From contig JAFZQU010000037.1 in NCBI GenBank assembly GCA_017620255.1, forward strand, positions 45,279 to 109,278: a stretch of 64,000 bases of DNA, written 5' to 3'. This document shows, piece after piece, positions 1 to 8,438 of this stretch. The notes under the pieces were generated by a model. The model ran no database searches and was not told where the DNA came from. It was given only the letters and a program-made list of their open reading frames with translations. The translations under genes were made by a program, and so were the position numbers. This DNA comes from Lachnospiraceae bacterium (GTDB lineage: Bacteria > Bacillota > Clostridia > Lachnospirales > Lachnospiraceae). Position 1 is the stretch's first letter; each line of letters opens with the position of its first letter.

Positions 1-1
1 A

Positions 2-115
2 CCGCCTGCAAAGTGCTATGCGGACAACGCGCAGAGTTATTCCACCAATGAGGTCACGATCTACTGGAATTCGCCCTTCGTATATCTGCTTTCGGCCATG
101 ATGGATACATATTAG
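2..115 (+). CDS. Glycoside hydrolase family 9 (endoglucanase), C-terminal end only
   Basis: The window opens inside a reading frame that ends at TAG 113-115; 37 residues are visible. The stretch YSTNEVTIYWNSP matches the end of the GH9 catalytic domain, where the Glu after Asn is the proton donor in characterised GH9 cellulases. GH9 enzymes cleave beta-1,4-glucans. The protein ends about 20 residues after this motif, so no binding or dockerin module follows the catalytic domain. The rest of the gene lies upstream, so length and signal peptide cannot be judged. A GH43 gene follows 68 bases later on the same strand, which fits a plant cell wall degradation cluster. Confidence 0.8.
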   Translation, partial: PPAKCYADNAQSYSTNEVTIYWNSPFVYLLSAMMDTY

Positions 116-183
116 CAATTTTTAGGAACTGAAAAGCAATAATCATATAGTCACGGACGCTTCTTTATGTTTTCATTTTTATT

Positions 184-1161
184 ATGAAGAGAGCGAACGA
201 AAGAAAACCGTTGATCAGGACCATTTATACGGCAGATCCTTCCGCCCATGTGTTTGACGGAAAGATCTATATCTATCCTTCGCACGATTTTGCCCACGAT
301 TGTCCGGATGACGACAACGGAGACCAGTACATCATGAAGGACTATCATGTCCTGTCCATGGAAGATCTGGATTCCGAATGTGTTGATAACGGGCTGGCGC
401 TTTCCGAGGATGATGTACCCTGGGTGAGCAGACAGATGTGGGCGCCGGACTGCGTGAAGGTAGACGGGAAGTTTTATCTGGTCTTCCCGGCCAAGGATCA
501 TGACGGGATCTTCCGGATCGGCGTTGCGGTTTCCGATTCACCAACCGGACCGTTCGTACCGCAGAAGGACTATATACAGGGGAGTTACAGTATCGATCCC
601 GCTGTCCTGGTGGACGATGATGAACGGATCTACTGCTATTACGGCGGCCTCTGGGGCGGACAGCTTGAGATGTGGCAGTCGGGCAGCTTCGATGAGAACG
701 CACACAGGCCCGAAGGCGACGAAGATGCGCTGGGACCGATGTTTGCCGAATTCAACAGGGAAATGAACGCTTTCATCACCGAGCCGAAACATTTGGAGAT
801 CCTGGATGAAAACGGGCAGAAACTGAAGGCTAAAGACGAGGACCGCAGATATTTTGAAGGCCCCTGGATGCATAAATACAACGGGAAATACTACTTATCC
901 TATTCCACGGGCACAACGCATTATCTGTGCTATGCGGAGGGGGACAGACCGGACGGTCCCTTTACCTATAAGGGAAGGATCATGGAACCGGTGCTCGGCT
1001 GGACAACACATCACTCGATCGTGGAGATCGCAGGCGAGTGGTATCTGTTCTATCATGACTGTGAATTATCCGGCGGGATCACACACGAACGCTGCGTGAA
1101 ATATACAACACTTCAGATCGCGAAGGACGGTACGATCGAAACGATCCACCCCTATGAATAA
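184..1161 (+). CDS. Glycoside hydrolase family 43 (arabinofuranosidase/xylosidase type)
   Basis: A 325-residue protein with the five-bladed propeller signature of GH43. The likely catalytic triad is Asp18 (TADPSAHVF), Asp138 (SIDPAVLVDD) and Glu225 (YFEGPWMHKYNGKYYLSYS). A GWTTHHS motif near residue 272 is also typical of the family. There is no signal peptide, so it probably acts in the cytoplasm on imported xylo- or arabino-oligosaccharides. The ATG at 184 is the only start after an in-frame stop at 148-150, but no Shine-Dalgarno sequence is visible upstream. Whether the substrate is xylose or arabinose side chains cannot be told from sequence. It lies between the GH9 gene and a sugar ABC importer. 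Confidence 0.85.
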   Translation: MKRANERKPLIRTIYTADPSAHVFDGKIYIYPSHDFAHDCPDDDNGDQYIMKDYHVLSMEDLDSECVDNGLALSEDDVPWVSRQMWAPDCVKVDGKFYLVFPAKDHDGIFRIGVAVSDSPTGPFVPQKDYIQGSYSIDPAVLVDDDERIYCYYGGLWGGQLEMWQSGSFDENAHRPEGDEDALGPMFAEFNREMNAFITEPKHLEILDENGQKLKAKDEDRRYFEGPWMHKYNGKYYLSYSTGTTHYLCYAEGDRPDGPFTYKGRIMEPVLGWTTHHSIVEIAGEWYLFYHDCELSGGITHERCVKYTTLQIAKDGTIETIHPYE

Positions 1162-1168
1162 GGCGTTT

Positions 1169-1200
1169 GTGAACAGATGTGAATAAATTGTGAATAAATT
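1169..1200 (+). promoter_or_regulatory. Direct repeats GTGAATAAATT in the receptor gene upstream region
   Basis: GTGAATAAATT occurs twice in exact tandem at 1179-1189 and 1190-1200. A looser copy, GTGAACAGAT, sits immediately before at 1169-1178. The 11-base spacing puts the copies on one face of the helix, as expected for a directly repeated operator. The site lies about 105-135 bases before the receptor gene at 1306. No strong sigma-A promoter is obvious after it (the best candidate is GTGACA at 1214 with TGATAT at 1234). That would fit an activator-dependent promoter. The regulator is not identified. Confidence 0.4.
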
Positions 1201-1305
1201 TTAAATTTTTTGCGTGACATATGAACAAAAGTGTGATATCATCATCCATGTATCAATGATATAAGGCATAGTGCTTTATATATATTACGCAAGGGAGGAA
1301 ACGAA

Positions 1306-2748
1306 ATGAAAAAGAAAGTTTTAAGCGTAGTACTTAGCGTTGCTATGGTAGCTACACTGCTTGCCGGATGTGGCGCAGCAGCAGAAGCACCCGTAGCAGA
1401 AGCTCCTGCAGCAGAAGAACCTGCAGCAGAAGAGCCTGCAGCAGAAGAGCCTGCAGCAGCAGAAGAAGTTGCTGAAGCTCCGGCTGGCGACAATGTGATC
1501 AATCTGTGGTCCTTCACAGACGAGATCCCGGGAATGGTTGACAAGTTCTTAGAGGCTAATCCTGATTTCGGTTACACTGTAAACACAACCATCATCGCTA
1601 CAACAGATGGTGCTTATCAGCCCGCTCTGGACGCAGCTCTGGCAGCAGGTGGCGCAGAAGCTCCTGATATGTATGCAGCAGAAGCAGCTTTCGTTCTGAA
1701 GTATACACAGGGTGATGCTTACCAGTATGCAGCTCCTTACAAGGATCTCGGTATCGATGTTGATAACGAGCTCAAGGCTGCTGACATCGCTCAGTACACA
1801 GTTGATATCGGAACAAACCCGGATGGTGATCTGGTAGCTCTTGGTTATCAGGCAACAGGCGGTGCTTTCATTTACCGTCGTTCCATCGCTAAGGACGTAT
1901 TCGGTTCTGATGATCCGGAAACCGTTGCAGCTGAGATCGGTGCAGGTTCCCAGAACTTCGATAAGTTCTTCGAAGCAGCTAAGAAGTTAAAAGACAAAGG
2001 TTATGCTATCGTATCCGGTGACGGCGATCTGTGGCACGCAGTTGAGAACAGCTCCGATCAGGGCTGGATCGTAGACGGCAAGCTGACGATCGATCCTAAG
2101 AGAGAAGCTTTCTTAGACTACTCCAAGGAACTGAAAGACAACGGTTATCATAATGATACTCAGGACTGGACAGATGCATGGTTCGCTGATATGAAGGACG
2201 AAGGTCCTAAGGGCGTATTCGCATTCTTTGGTCCTGCATGGCTGATCAACTACACACTGGCTCCTAACTGTGGTGGCGAAGCTGTTGGCGAAGGCACATA
2301 CGGTGACTGGGCAGTATGCGCACCTCCGGTTGGTTTCTTCTGGGGCGGCACATGGGTTCTTGCTAACAAGGATTCGACAAAGAAAGAAGCAGTTGGCCAG
2401 ATCATTGACTGGATCACTCTGAACTGCACAGAAGACGGCTTACAGTACAAGTGGGCAAACGGTACTCTGAACGGCGAAGGCGGTACAAAGGACTGCGTAG
2501 CTTCCGGTACAGTAATGGCTATGTCCGATGGTTCTCTTGATTTCTTAGGCGGACAGAACATGTTCGATGCATTTGTTCCTGCTAACCAGTATGCAAATGG
2601 TAAGAACCTGACTCAGTACGACGAGACGATCAACTCCTACTGGAGAGATGCTGTTCGTCAGTACACATCAGGTGACAAGGACAGAGATGCTGCAATCGCA
2701 GACTTCAAGACAAACGTTGGTGACAACCTTGACGTTGTAGTTGAATAA
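1306..2748 (+). CDS. Sugar ABC transporter substrate-binding lipoprotein (family 1)
   Basis: A 480-residue extracellular receptor that should deliver a sugar to the permeases encoded next. Residues 1-22 form a lipoprotein signal ending in LLAGC with Cys22 as the lipid anchor. Residues 23 to about 57 are an Ala/Glu/Pro-rich linker, followed by a family 1 binding-protein domain. A strong ribosome site, AGGGAGGAA, lies at 1292-1300. Codon use is strongly biased (GCT, TCC, CTG), as in highly expressed genes. The permease genes follow after a stem-loop. No ATPase gene is present, so a shared MsmK/UgpC-type ATPase elsewhere is inferred. The sugar is unknown; a plant oligosaccharide is likely from the neighbouring GH genes. 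Confidence 0.9.
   Translation: MKKKVLSVVLSVAMVATLLAGCGAAAEAPVAEAPAAEEPAAEEPAAEEPAAAEEVAEAPAGDNVINLWSFTDEIPGMVDKFLEANPDFGYTVNTTIIATTDGAYQPALDAALAAGGAEAPDMYAAEAAFVLKYTQGDAYQYAAPYKDLGIDVDNELKAADIAQYTVDIGTNPDGDLVALGYQATGGAFIYRRSIAKDVFGSDDPETVAAEIGAGSQNFDKFFEAAKKLKDKGYAIVSGDGDLWHAVENSSDQGWIVDGKLTIDPKREAFLDYSKELKDNGYHNDTQDWTDAWFADMKDEGPKGVFAFFGPAWLINYTLAPNCGGEAVGEGTYGDWAVCAPPVGFFWGGTWVLANKDSTKKEAVGQIIDWITLNCTEDGLQYKWANGTLNGEGGTKDCVASGTVMAMSDGSLDFLGGQNMFDAFVPANQYANGKNLTQYDETINSYWRDAVRQYTSGDKDRDAAIADFKTNVGDNLDVVVE
1405..1449 (+). repeat. Tandem 15-base repeat coding the Pro-Ala-Glu linker
   Basis: Three 15-base units of the form CCTGCAGCAGAAGAR run head to tail at 1405-1419, 1420-1434 and 1435-1449. 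A partial and altered fourth unit follows. Each codes for Pro-Ala-Ala-Glu-Glu and lies in the spacer between the lipid-anchored Cys and the folded domain. Such repeats can change length by slippage without breaking the frame. Confidence 0.75.
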
Positions 2749-2772
2749 TCTATATAGATAATCAACTGACTC

Positions 2773-2813
2773 TGTGATATAATATGGGCGGTGGAGCATT
2801 CTCCGCCGCCCAT
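2773..2813 (+). promoter_or_regulatory. Intercistronic stem-loop with a -10 element on its upstream edge
   Basis: A 13-pair stem (2784-2796 with 2801-2813, one G-U pair, loop CATT) lies between receptor and permease genes. It has no T-tract, so it is more likely an RNA-stability or partial attenuation element than a full terminator. Directly before it is TGTGATATAAT (2773-2783), a good extended -10 box without a clear -35. RNA begun there would start inside the left arm and could not fold the hairpin. The hairpin would lower permease expression relative to the receptor. Confidence 0.6.
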
Positions 2814-2844
2814 AATTTATGCAATGTATTGTTGGAGGACATGT

Positions 2845-3834
2845 ATGAAGCAAAAGAAACTCAGCTATGCGAAATACGGATATATGTTCTGTATTCCGTT
2901 TACGATCGCTTTTCTGATCTTTCAGCTCTACCCCGTATTGTACACGGCGGCGATCGGTTTTACCGATCTGAAGGGCCTTGGCAATACGGCGATCCATTTC
3001 TTATCCAGTGATCCGTTCAAGAATTTCAAAACGATCTTAACAAACGGTTCCTTCAGGACAGCGTTTAAGAACACCTGGATGATCTGGGGGCTGAACTTTG
3101 TACCGCAGGTGCTTTTGGCACTGCTGCTTGCCGCTATCTTTACCAGTACCAGAGGAAAGATCAAGGGGCAGGGATTTTTCAAAGTCGTATTCTATATGCC
3201 GAACATCATCACGGCCGCAACGGTTGCGATCCTGTTCGCATCGTTCTTCGGATATCCGATGGGCCCGATGAACGACATCGTAACTACTCTGGGCATTTCC
3301 GATAAGCCTGTCTTTTTCCTGCAAAGCAAGACAACGGCGAGAGGGATCGTCGCCTTCATCCAGTTCTGGATGTGGTACGGCTATTCCATGATCGTTTTCA
3401 TATCCGGTATCCTGGGTATCAGCCCGGATATCTTTGAGGCAGCCGAAGTGGACGGCGCGACCAGATTCCAGCAGTTTATCCATGTTACACTGCCGAACCT
3501 GCGTACGATCATGCTGTTCTCGCTTGTTACATCCCTGATCGGTGGTCTGCAGATGTTCGATATCCCGCAGCTCTTCATCACCAAGAGCGGCCCGGACAAT
3601 GCAACACTGACGACCAGCTGCTTCATTTACAACCAGGCGTTTGCCGGCAGTTACATGTACAACCGTGCAGCCGCCGCAAGTATGATCATGTTCCTGATCA
3701 TTTGTGTATGCTCCGCGATCCTGTTCTATCTCATGAGAGACAAGGACGAGGTTGCCCTGCATAAGATGATCAGACAGCAGGAGAAAGAATACAGAAAGAG
3801 ATTAAAAGCAGAAAAACAGGGAGGTGACCGCTAA
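2845..3834 (+). CDS. Sugar ABC transporter permease (MalF type)
   Basis: A 329-residue inner-membrane protein with six or more hydrophobic segments. The cytoplasmic loop motif EAAEVDGATRFQQF is the contact site for the ATPase in this family. The start is set at ATG 2845 because GGAGG lies at 2834-2838 with ideal spacing. An earlier in-frame ATG at 2791 falls inside the stem-loop and would add 18 unlikely residues. The gene overlaps the next permease by one base (TAATG). It pairs with that protein to form the import channel for the sugar bound by the 1306 receptor. Confidence 0.9.
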   Translation: MKQKKLSYAKYGYMFCIPFTIAFLIFQLYPVLYTAAIGFTDLKGLGNTAIHFLSSDPFKNFKTILTNGSFRTAFKNTWMIWGLNFVPQVLLALLLAAIFTSTRGKIKGQGFFKVVFYMPNIITAATVAILFASFFGYPMGPMNDIVTTLGISDKPVFFLQSKTTARGIVAFIQFWMWYGYSMIVFISGILGISPDIFEAAEVDGATRFQQFIHVTLPNLRTIMLFSLVTSLIGGLQMFDIPQLFITKSGPDNATLTTSCFIYNQAFAGSYMYNRAAAASMIMFLIICVCSAILFYLMRDKDEVALHKMIRQQEKEYRKRLKAEKQGGDR

Positions 3835-4679
3835 TGCATACTAAAAAACGTACTCCCGTAGCTTATCTGATCATTGTATATATTCTTTGTATCTTACTGG
3901 CAGCATTAAGTATTTTCCCGTTCTGGGTAATGGTTGTGAACGCAACACGTTCTACGACGCAGATCCAGCAGCACGCTGTATCGCTTGTTCCGTCGTCTTA
4001 CCTGATGAACAACTTAAGGATCCTGCTCGGTAAGAGCTTTAACCCGGCCAGAGGGTTTATGAACTCCATCATCATTTCCGTCTGCGCAACGGCCTGCTCC
4101 GTTTACTTCTCAACTTTGACGGCATACGGCATCGTTGTTTACAACTGGAAACTGAAAAGAGCGTTCTTCACCTTCATCATGGCGATCATGATGATCCCCG
4201 GCCAGGTAACTATGATCGGTTACTATCAGATGGTTTACAAGATCCACATGACAAACAATCTGTTAATGCTGATCCTGCCTGCGATCCAGGCACCGGCCAT
4301 GGTATTCTTTATGAGACAGTACATGATCCCGGCACTTTCGCTTGAGATCGTACAGTCGGCCCGTATCGACGGCGCAAAGGAATTCTACATCTTCAACCGT
4401 ATCGCGCTTCCGATCATGAAACCGGCTATTGCCACACAGGCGATCTTCAGTTTCGTAACGAACTGGAATGACCTGTTCCGCCCGATGGTTCTTTTGACAG
4501 ACCAGAAGAACTACACCATGCCGATCATGGTAAGTCTTCTGAAGGGTGATATTTATAAGACCGAATTCGGTTCCATTTATCTCGGCCTGACACTGACGGT
4601 ACTTCCGCTGTTTGTTGTATACTTCCTGTTATCGAAGTACATCATCGCGGGTGTTGCCCTTGGTTCCGTAAAAGGCTGA
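3834..4679 (+). CDS. Sugar ABC transporter permease (MalG type)
   Basis: A 281-residue membrane protein with about six transmembrane segments and the ATPase-contact motif SARIDGAKEFYIFNRIALP. The ATG overlaps the stop of the previous permease (TAATG), and GGGAGGTGA lies just before it, so the two are translationally coupled. It ends in the typical GSVKG sequence of MalG-like carbohydrate permeases. A strong terminator follows, closing a three-gene operon (receptor, MalF type, MalG type) that lacks an ATPase gene. Confidence 0.9.
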   Translation: MHTKKRTPVAYLIIVYILCILLAALSIFPFWVMVVNATRSTTQIQQHAVSLVPSSYLMNNLRILLGKSFNPARGFMNSIIISVCATACSVYFSTLTAYGIVVYNWKLKRAFFTFIMAIMMIPGQVTMIGYYQMVYKIHMTNNLLMLILPAIQAPAMVFFMRQYMIPALSLEIVQSARIDGAKEFYIFNRIALPIMKPAIATQAIFSFVTNWNDLFRPMVLLTDQKNYTMPIMVSLLKGDIYKTEFGSIYLGLTLTVLPLFVVYFLLSKYIIAGVALGSVKG

Positions 4680-4714
4680 CCGGACCGGATCTCCGACAAG
4701 ATATTGCAAGATGG

Positions 4715-4741
4715 ACGGGGTGCAAAAGCACCCCGTTTTTT
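4715..4741 (+). terminator. Rho-independent terminator of the sugar ABC operon
   Basis: A perfect 9-pair stem, ACGGGGTGC (4715-4723) with GCACCCCGT (4728-4736), and an AAAA loop, followed by a run of six T. It lies 36 bases after the MalG-type permease gene. Confidence 0.9.
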
Positions 4742-4752
4742 ATGCGATTCTT

Positions 4753-4781
4753 CCGACAAAATCATGCGGATATGGTATAAT
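4753..4781 (+). promoter_or_regulatory. Sigma-A promoter with extended -10 (TATGGTATAAT)
   Basis: A -35-like CCGACA at 4753-4758, a 17-base spacer and a perfect TATAAT at 4776-4781 preceded by TATGG. It lies just after the terminator and 21 bases before the ATG at 4803, so it should drive the four-gene operon 4803-9690. The same 11-base TATGGTATAAT also occurs at 9681 and 51543. Confidence 0.8.
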
Positions 4782-4802
4782 AAGGCAGTATGGGAGGAAG
4801 GC

Positions 4803-5354
4803 ATGGCTGTAAAGATGACAACGGAAAAAATGAATGACCGTAATGAGATCCTTACGGACCTGATCAGTCTCGGAAAGCGGGGCTCCATGTTGCCGTCCGG
4901 ACTCTCCGAAGAGGACACCGTTCCGGCGCTTTTTGAGAAGACGGATGCTGTCGTGGAAGGACTTGCTGCAGGCCTGAGTGAGCGGTTGCACAATCCGAAG
5001 AACTTTATGATCGCGTTCGTTTCCTTTGCCATGTATGCGGGCATGGGTGCGGTGCGTTTATACGGGGAAGATCCCATAGCTGTGGAGAAAGAGGGGGTGC
5101 TGGAAACGTTGCTTTTCCGTACGGACCTTTTGTCTCTGGATACCTATGTGTCAGATCTTGTACAGATCGATGCCGATCCGGCCTATGCCATGAAATTTCG
5201 TGATTTTCTGGGCCTGTTTCAGACACGTGCCCTGATGCTTTGCTGCAATAAGGACGTGGGCAGGCTGAATGAAGATACCTGCAGGGAGGCCGCCGGGGCG
5301 ATGTACAGGCTCGGCCTGTTAATGGAAGTGAACCGTGAAAAGGGAGAGGGCTGA
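4803..5354 (+). CDS. Conserved-looking helical protein of unknown function
   Basis: A 183-residue protein I do not recognise. It is predicted to be mostly alpha-helical and soluble, with no signal peptide or clear domain motif; the middle (AFVSFAMYAGMGAVRLYG) is hydrophobic but probably not a membrane span. ATG 4803 is chosen because GGGAGGAAG (4792-4800) sits directly before it and the promoter ends at 4781. The frame is open back to a TTG at 4704, but that region contains the terminator. The alpha-glucosidase start follows 4 bases after its stop, so the genes are co-transcribed. A regulatory or accessory role in that operon is possible but not shown. Confidence 0.7.
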   Translation: MAVKMTTEKMNDRNEILTDLISLGKRGSMLPSGLSEEDTVPALFEKTDAVVEGLAAGLSERLHNPKNFMIAFVSFAMYAGMGAVRLYGEDPIAVEKEGVLETLLFRTDLLSLDTYVSDLVQIDADPAYAMKFRDFLGLFQTRALMLCCNKDVGRLNEDTCREAAGAMYRLGLLMEVNREKGEG

Positions 5355-5358
5355 CAGA

Positions 5359-7068
5359 ATGAAACGTGAACCGTGGCAGAGATGCGCAGCATACCAGATC
5401 TACCCCAAAAGCTTCATGGACAGCAACGGGGACGGGATCGGTGACTTGAGAGGCATCCTTTCCAAACTGGATTATTTAAAGGATCTCGGGATCGATATCC
5501 TCTGGCTTTCCCCAATCTACTGCTCGCCGCTTGCGGACGAGGGATACGATATCTCCGATTATTTTCATATCGATCCGCGTTTCGGTACCATGGAGGATAT
5601 GCAGGAACTCCTTGCTGAAGCGGACAAACGCGGGATCCGCGTTCTGATGGACCTTGTTGTCAATCACTGCTCCGATGAGCATGAATGGTTTCAGAAGGCC
5701 TGTAAGGACCCTGACGGACCATACGGCAAATACTTCTATATCGTGGATGCAAACGATCCGAACCCTGTCATAGCGCGTAATATCCGTGCAGGGAAGGCAC
5801 CGACGAACTGGCGGTCGTATTTTGGCGGATCCGCCTGGGATAAATTGCCGGGACATGATGATAAATACTATCTGCATTTATTCCATAAGAAGCAGCCTGA
5901 CTTAAACTGGGAAAACCCGGCGCTCAGGCAGGAAGTGTATGCGATGGTCAACTGGTGGCTTGACCGCGGGCTTGCAGGCTTCCGGATCGACGCCATCATC
6001 AATATCAAAAAAGCACTGCCGATGCACGATTATCCGGCGGACCGCCCGGACGGGATGTGTTCGCTGCACGAGATGCTGGTGGAAGCGGAAGGCGTCGGCG
6101 TCTTTTTGCGGGAACTCAGGGAAGAGACTTTTGCAAAACATAACGCCTTCACGGTCGGTGAAGTGTTTGATATCGAACCGGATGAGATCCGCGATTATAT
6201 CGGCGATGACGGATATTTTTCCACGATGTTTGACTTCAGTGCCGTTGCGCTTGGAACCAGTCCCAAAGGCTGGTATGATTTTTCCGAAGTGGATCCCGTA
6301 GAATATATCGAGAGCATCTACCGTACGCAGGAGACGGTCGGTGACAACGGATTCATGAGCAATATCATTGAAAATCATGATGAGCCGAGGGGCGCTTCCC
6401 ATTTCCTTCCGGAAGGGAACGTGACGCTTGCCGGGAAAAAGATGCTTGCCGTGATCACGATGATGAAGAGAGGACTCCCGTTCTTGTATCAGGGGCAGGA
6501 GATCGGCATGGAAAACTGCGATTTCCCTTCGATCGATGCGATCGATGACTGCTCCTCGAAGGATGCTTACGAAGTGGCTCTGTCTGACGGGTGCAGTGAG
6601 GAAAAAGCCATGCATGCCCTGCGCAGGATGTCCAGGGACAACTCGCGTACGCCGATGCAGTGGAGTGATGAAGAAAACGCAGGTTTCACAACGGGCAGGC
6701 CCTGGATGATGTGCAATCCGAATTACACATCGATCAACGTGGCCTCACAGATACACGATCCGGCTTCGCTCTATTCCCTCTATAAGGAACTGATCGCGCT
6801 TCGGAAATCAGAGGAATACGGGGAAACGGTCGTTTACGGTGACTTTGTAAAGGCGGCCGGAGATGACCCCGGAGTCATGGCTTTTTACAGATTGGATCAT
6901 AAGAAAAAGCTGCTTGTGATCGCCAATTACCAGAACCGTGAGGGCAGATATAAACTGACGGAACGGTATAAGAAGATCCTGATCAATAACACCGCGCGTC
7001 TTCAGGAGACAGGGCAGGAACTGATCCTTGAAGCATATCAGGCGGTGATTTTGGAGATGACAGTATGA
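5359..7068 (+). CDS. Alpha-glucosidase, GH13 (oligo-1,6-glucosidase type)
   Basis: A 569-residue cytoplasmic enzyme that should release glucose from the non-reducing ends of alpha-gluco-oligosaccharides. The GH13 regions are all present: region I DLVVNHCSDEHEWF, the nucleophile Asp211 in GFRIDAI, the acid/base Glu269 in TVGEVF and Asp341 in ENHDEPR. The N-terminal AYQIYPKSFMDSNGDGIGDL and overall length fit the oligo-1,6-glucosidase/trehalose-6-phosphate hydrolase branch. Sequence alone does not separate alpha-1,4 from alpha-1,6 or trehalose-6-phosphate activity. ATG 5359 has AGGGAGAGGG upstream; an in-frame GTG at 5335 is less likely. Its stop overlaps the radical SAM start (ATGA). Confidence 0.88.
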   Translation: MKREPWQRCAAYQIYPKSFMDSNGDGIGDLRGILSKLDYLKDLGIDILWLSPIYCSPLADEGYDISDYFHIDPRFGTMEDMQELLAEADKRGIRVLMDLVVNHCSDEHEWFQKACKDPDGPYGKYFYIVDANDPNPVIARNIRAGKAPTNWRSYFGGSAWDKLPGHDDKYYLHLFHKKQPDLNWENPALRQEVYAMVNWWLDRGLAGFRIDAIINIKKALPMHDYPADRPDGMCSLHEMLVEAEGVGVFLRELREETFAKHNAFTVGEVFDIEPDEIRDYIGDDGYFSTMFDFSAVALGTSPKGWYDFSEVDPVEYIESIYRTQETVGDNGFMSNIIENHDEPRGASHFLPEGNVTLAGKKMLAVITMMKRGLPFLYQGQEIGMENCDFPSIDAIDDCSSKDAYEVALSDGCSEEKAMHALRRMSRDNSRTPMQWSDEENAGFTTGRPWMMCNPNYTSINVASQIHDPASLYSLYKELIALRKSEEYGETVVYGDFVKAAGDDPGVMAFYRLDHKKKLLVIANYQNREGRYKLTERYKKILINNTARLQETGQELILEAYQAVILEMTV

Positions 7069-8438
7069 AGATATCAAAAAGAATCAGAAACTACATGCAG
7101 ACCGAGATGAGTGAAGTCATGCATACAACGCTGAATCCGGAAGGACCGGGCGTTGTCCGCATCCACCTCGTGCCGCCCAGATACGATGAGACAGGGCCCT
7201 GCAGCGTGGCCATCATCAACGGGTCGGACATCATCCCCGTGAACCTTTCCTGGGCGATCCTTCTGACGGAATTTATCCGTGAAGTCAACCGCTATCACGG
7301 ACAGCCGATCACGCAGGAAGACAGCAACGCGATCATGAAGCAGGTCATTAAGAACATGCACAGGCTCTATCCGCTGTTGCCTTCGTTTATGCTAAAGCGC
7401 GACATTGCGGTCATGCTGCATACTTTTACGCAGATCGCGAGATCCAAAGTGCCGGATGTGCCTGTCGGCTATATGCGTATCGGCGATTACGCGCCCTATA
7501 TGAAGGCACCGCACAGAATGGATCTGATGATCAGCGCGATGGAAAAGGACGGCAGATGGAACTGCAACCAGCAGTGTGTGCACTGTTATGCGGCCGGACA
7601 GAAATGCGCCGGTGAGACGGAACTTTCTACGGAAGAATGGAAACAGATCATCGATAACTGCAGGGCTGCAGGCATTCCGCAGGTGACTTTTACGGGCGGG
7701 GAACCGACCATGCGGGAAGACCTGACGGAACTGATCAGCCATGCGGCGTGGTTTGTTACAAGACTGAACACCAATGGCGTAAAACTTACGAAGGAATACT
7801 GCGAAGCGCTGTTTCAGGCATCGCTTGACAGCGTGCAGATCACTTTCTATTCCTCTGACCGGGAGATCCATGAGAAACTCGTCGGAGCCGCACAATATGA
7901 GGGCACGGTCGCCGGTATTGAAAACGCCCTGGCCTGCGGACTGAGCCTCAGTGTGAACACACCGCTCTGCACACTGAATAAGGATTACGTGAAGACGCTG
8001 GAGTTCCTGCATGAAAAGGGCGTGCAGTATGTGACCTGCTCCGGCCTGATCTTAACCGGAAATGCGAAGGATGCGGAATCCGAAGAACTGCAGCTTAGCG
8101 GGGAGGAACTCCGTGAGATCCTAAAGGACGCGGTTGCTTTCTGCCATGCAAATGAGATGGAGATCGCTTTCACGTCTCCGGGCTGGATCGGAAGTGACTT
8201 CTTTGAGGAACTGGGCATTGCAACGCCGACCTGCGGTGCATGCTTAAGCAATATGGCCGTGACACCGGGCGGCAATATTGTTCCGTGCCAGAGCTGGCTT
8301 GATGATGCGCCGCTTGGAAACATGCTGGCCGATCCGTGGGAGAAGATCTGGGAAAGCGAGAGATGTAAAAAACAGCGGGAGGTTTCCGCGAAGATGACCG
8401 GAATATGCTATTTGAATGGAGAGAACCGGAATGAATAA
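7065..8438 (+). CDS. Radical SAM/SPASM protein, likely peptide-modifying
   Basis: A 457-residue iron-sulfur enzyme. The radical SAM cluster motif is Cys167-x3-Cys171-x2-Cys174 (CNQQCVHC), followed by TGGEP at 210-214. The C-terminal SPASM-like region has Cys390, Cys393, Cys408, Cys434 and Cys448 (PTCGACLSN, GNIVPCQSW), which would bind auxiliary clusters as in peptide maturases. Residues 30-130 form an extra N-terminal domain that could be a PqqD-like peptide-binding element; this is inference. The start overlaps the alpha-glucosidase stop (ATGA), and its own end overlaps the next gene by 8 bases. That gene codes for a protein with a Cys-Ala repeat tail, the obvious candidate substrate. SPASM enzymes often install thioether or C-C crosslinks. 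Confidence 0.88.
   Translation: MKISKRIRNYMQTEMSEVMHTTLNPEGPGVVRIHLVPPRYDETGPCSVAIINGSDIIPVNLSWAILLTEFIREVNRYHGQPITQEDSNAIMKQVIKNMHRLYPLLPSFMLKRDIAVMLHTFTQIARSKVPDVPVGYMRIGDYAPYMKAPHRMDLMISAMEKDGRWNCNQQCVHCYAAGQKCAGETELSTEEWKQIIDNCRAAGIPQVTFTGGEPTMREDLTELISHAAWFVTRLNTNGVKLTKEYCEALFQASLDSVQITFYSSDREIHEKLVGAAQYEGTVAGIENALACGLSLSVNTPLCTLNKDYVKTLEFLHEKGVQYVTCSGLILTGNAKDAESEELQLSGEELREILKDAVAFCHANEMEIAFTSPGWIGSDFFEELGIATPTCGACLSNMAVTPGGNIVPCQSWLDDAPLGNMLADPWEKIWESERCKKQREVSAKMTGICYLNGENRNE

Noticed and set aside
2791..2844. Earlier ATG start for the first permease
   Set aside because: It lies inside the stem-loop, has no ribosome site and adds residues unlike other MalF-type permeases.
4704..4802. 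Upstream TTG extension of the unknown 183-residue protein
   Set aside because: The extension covers a complete terminator and lies before the promoter.
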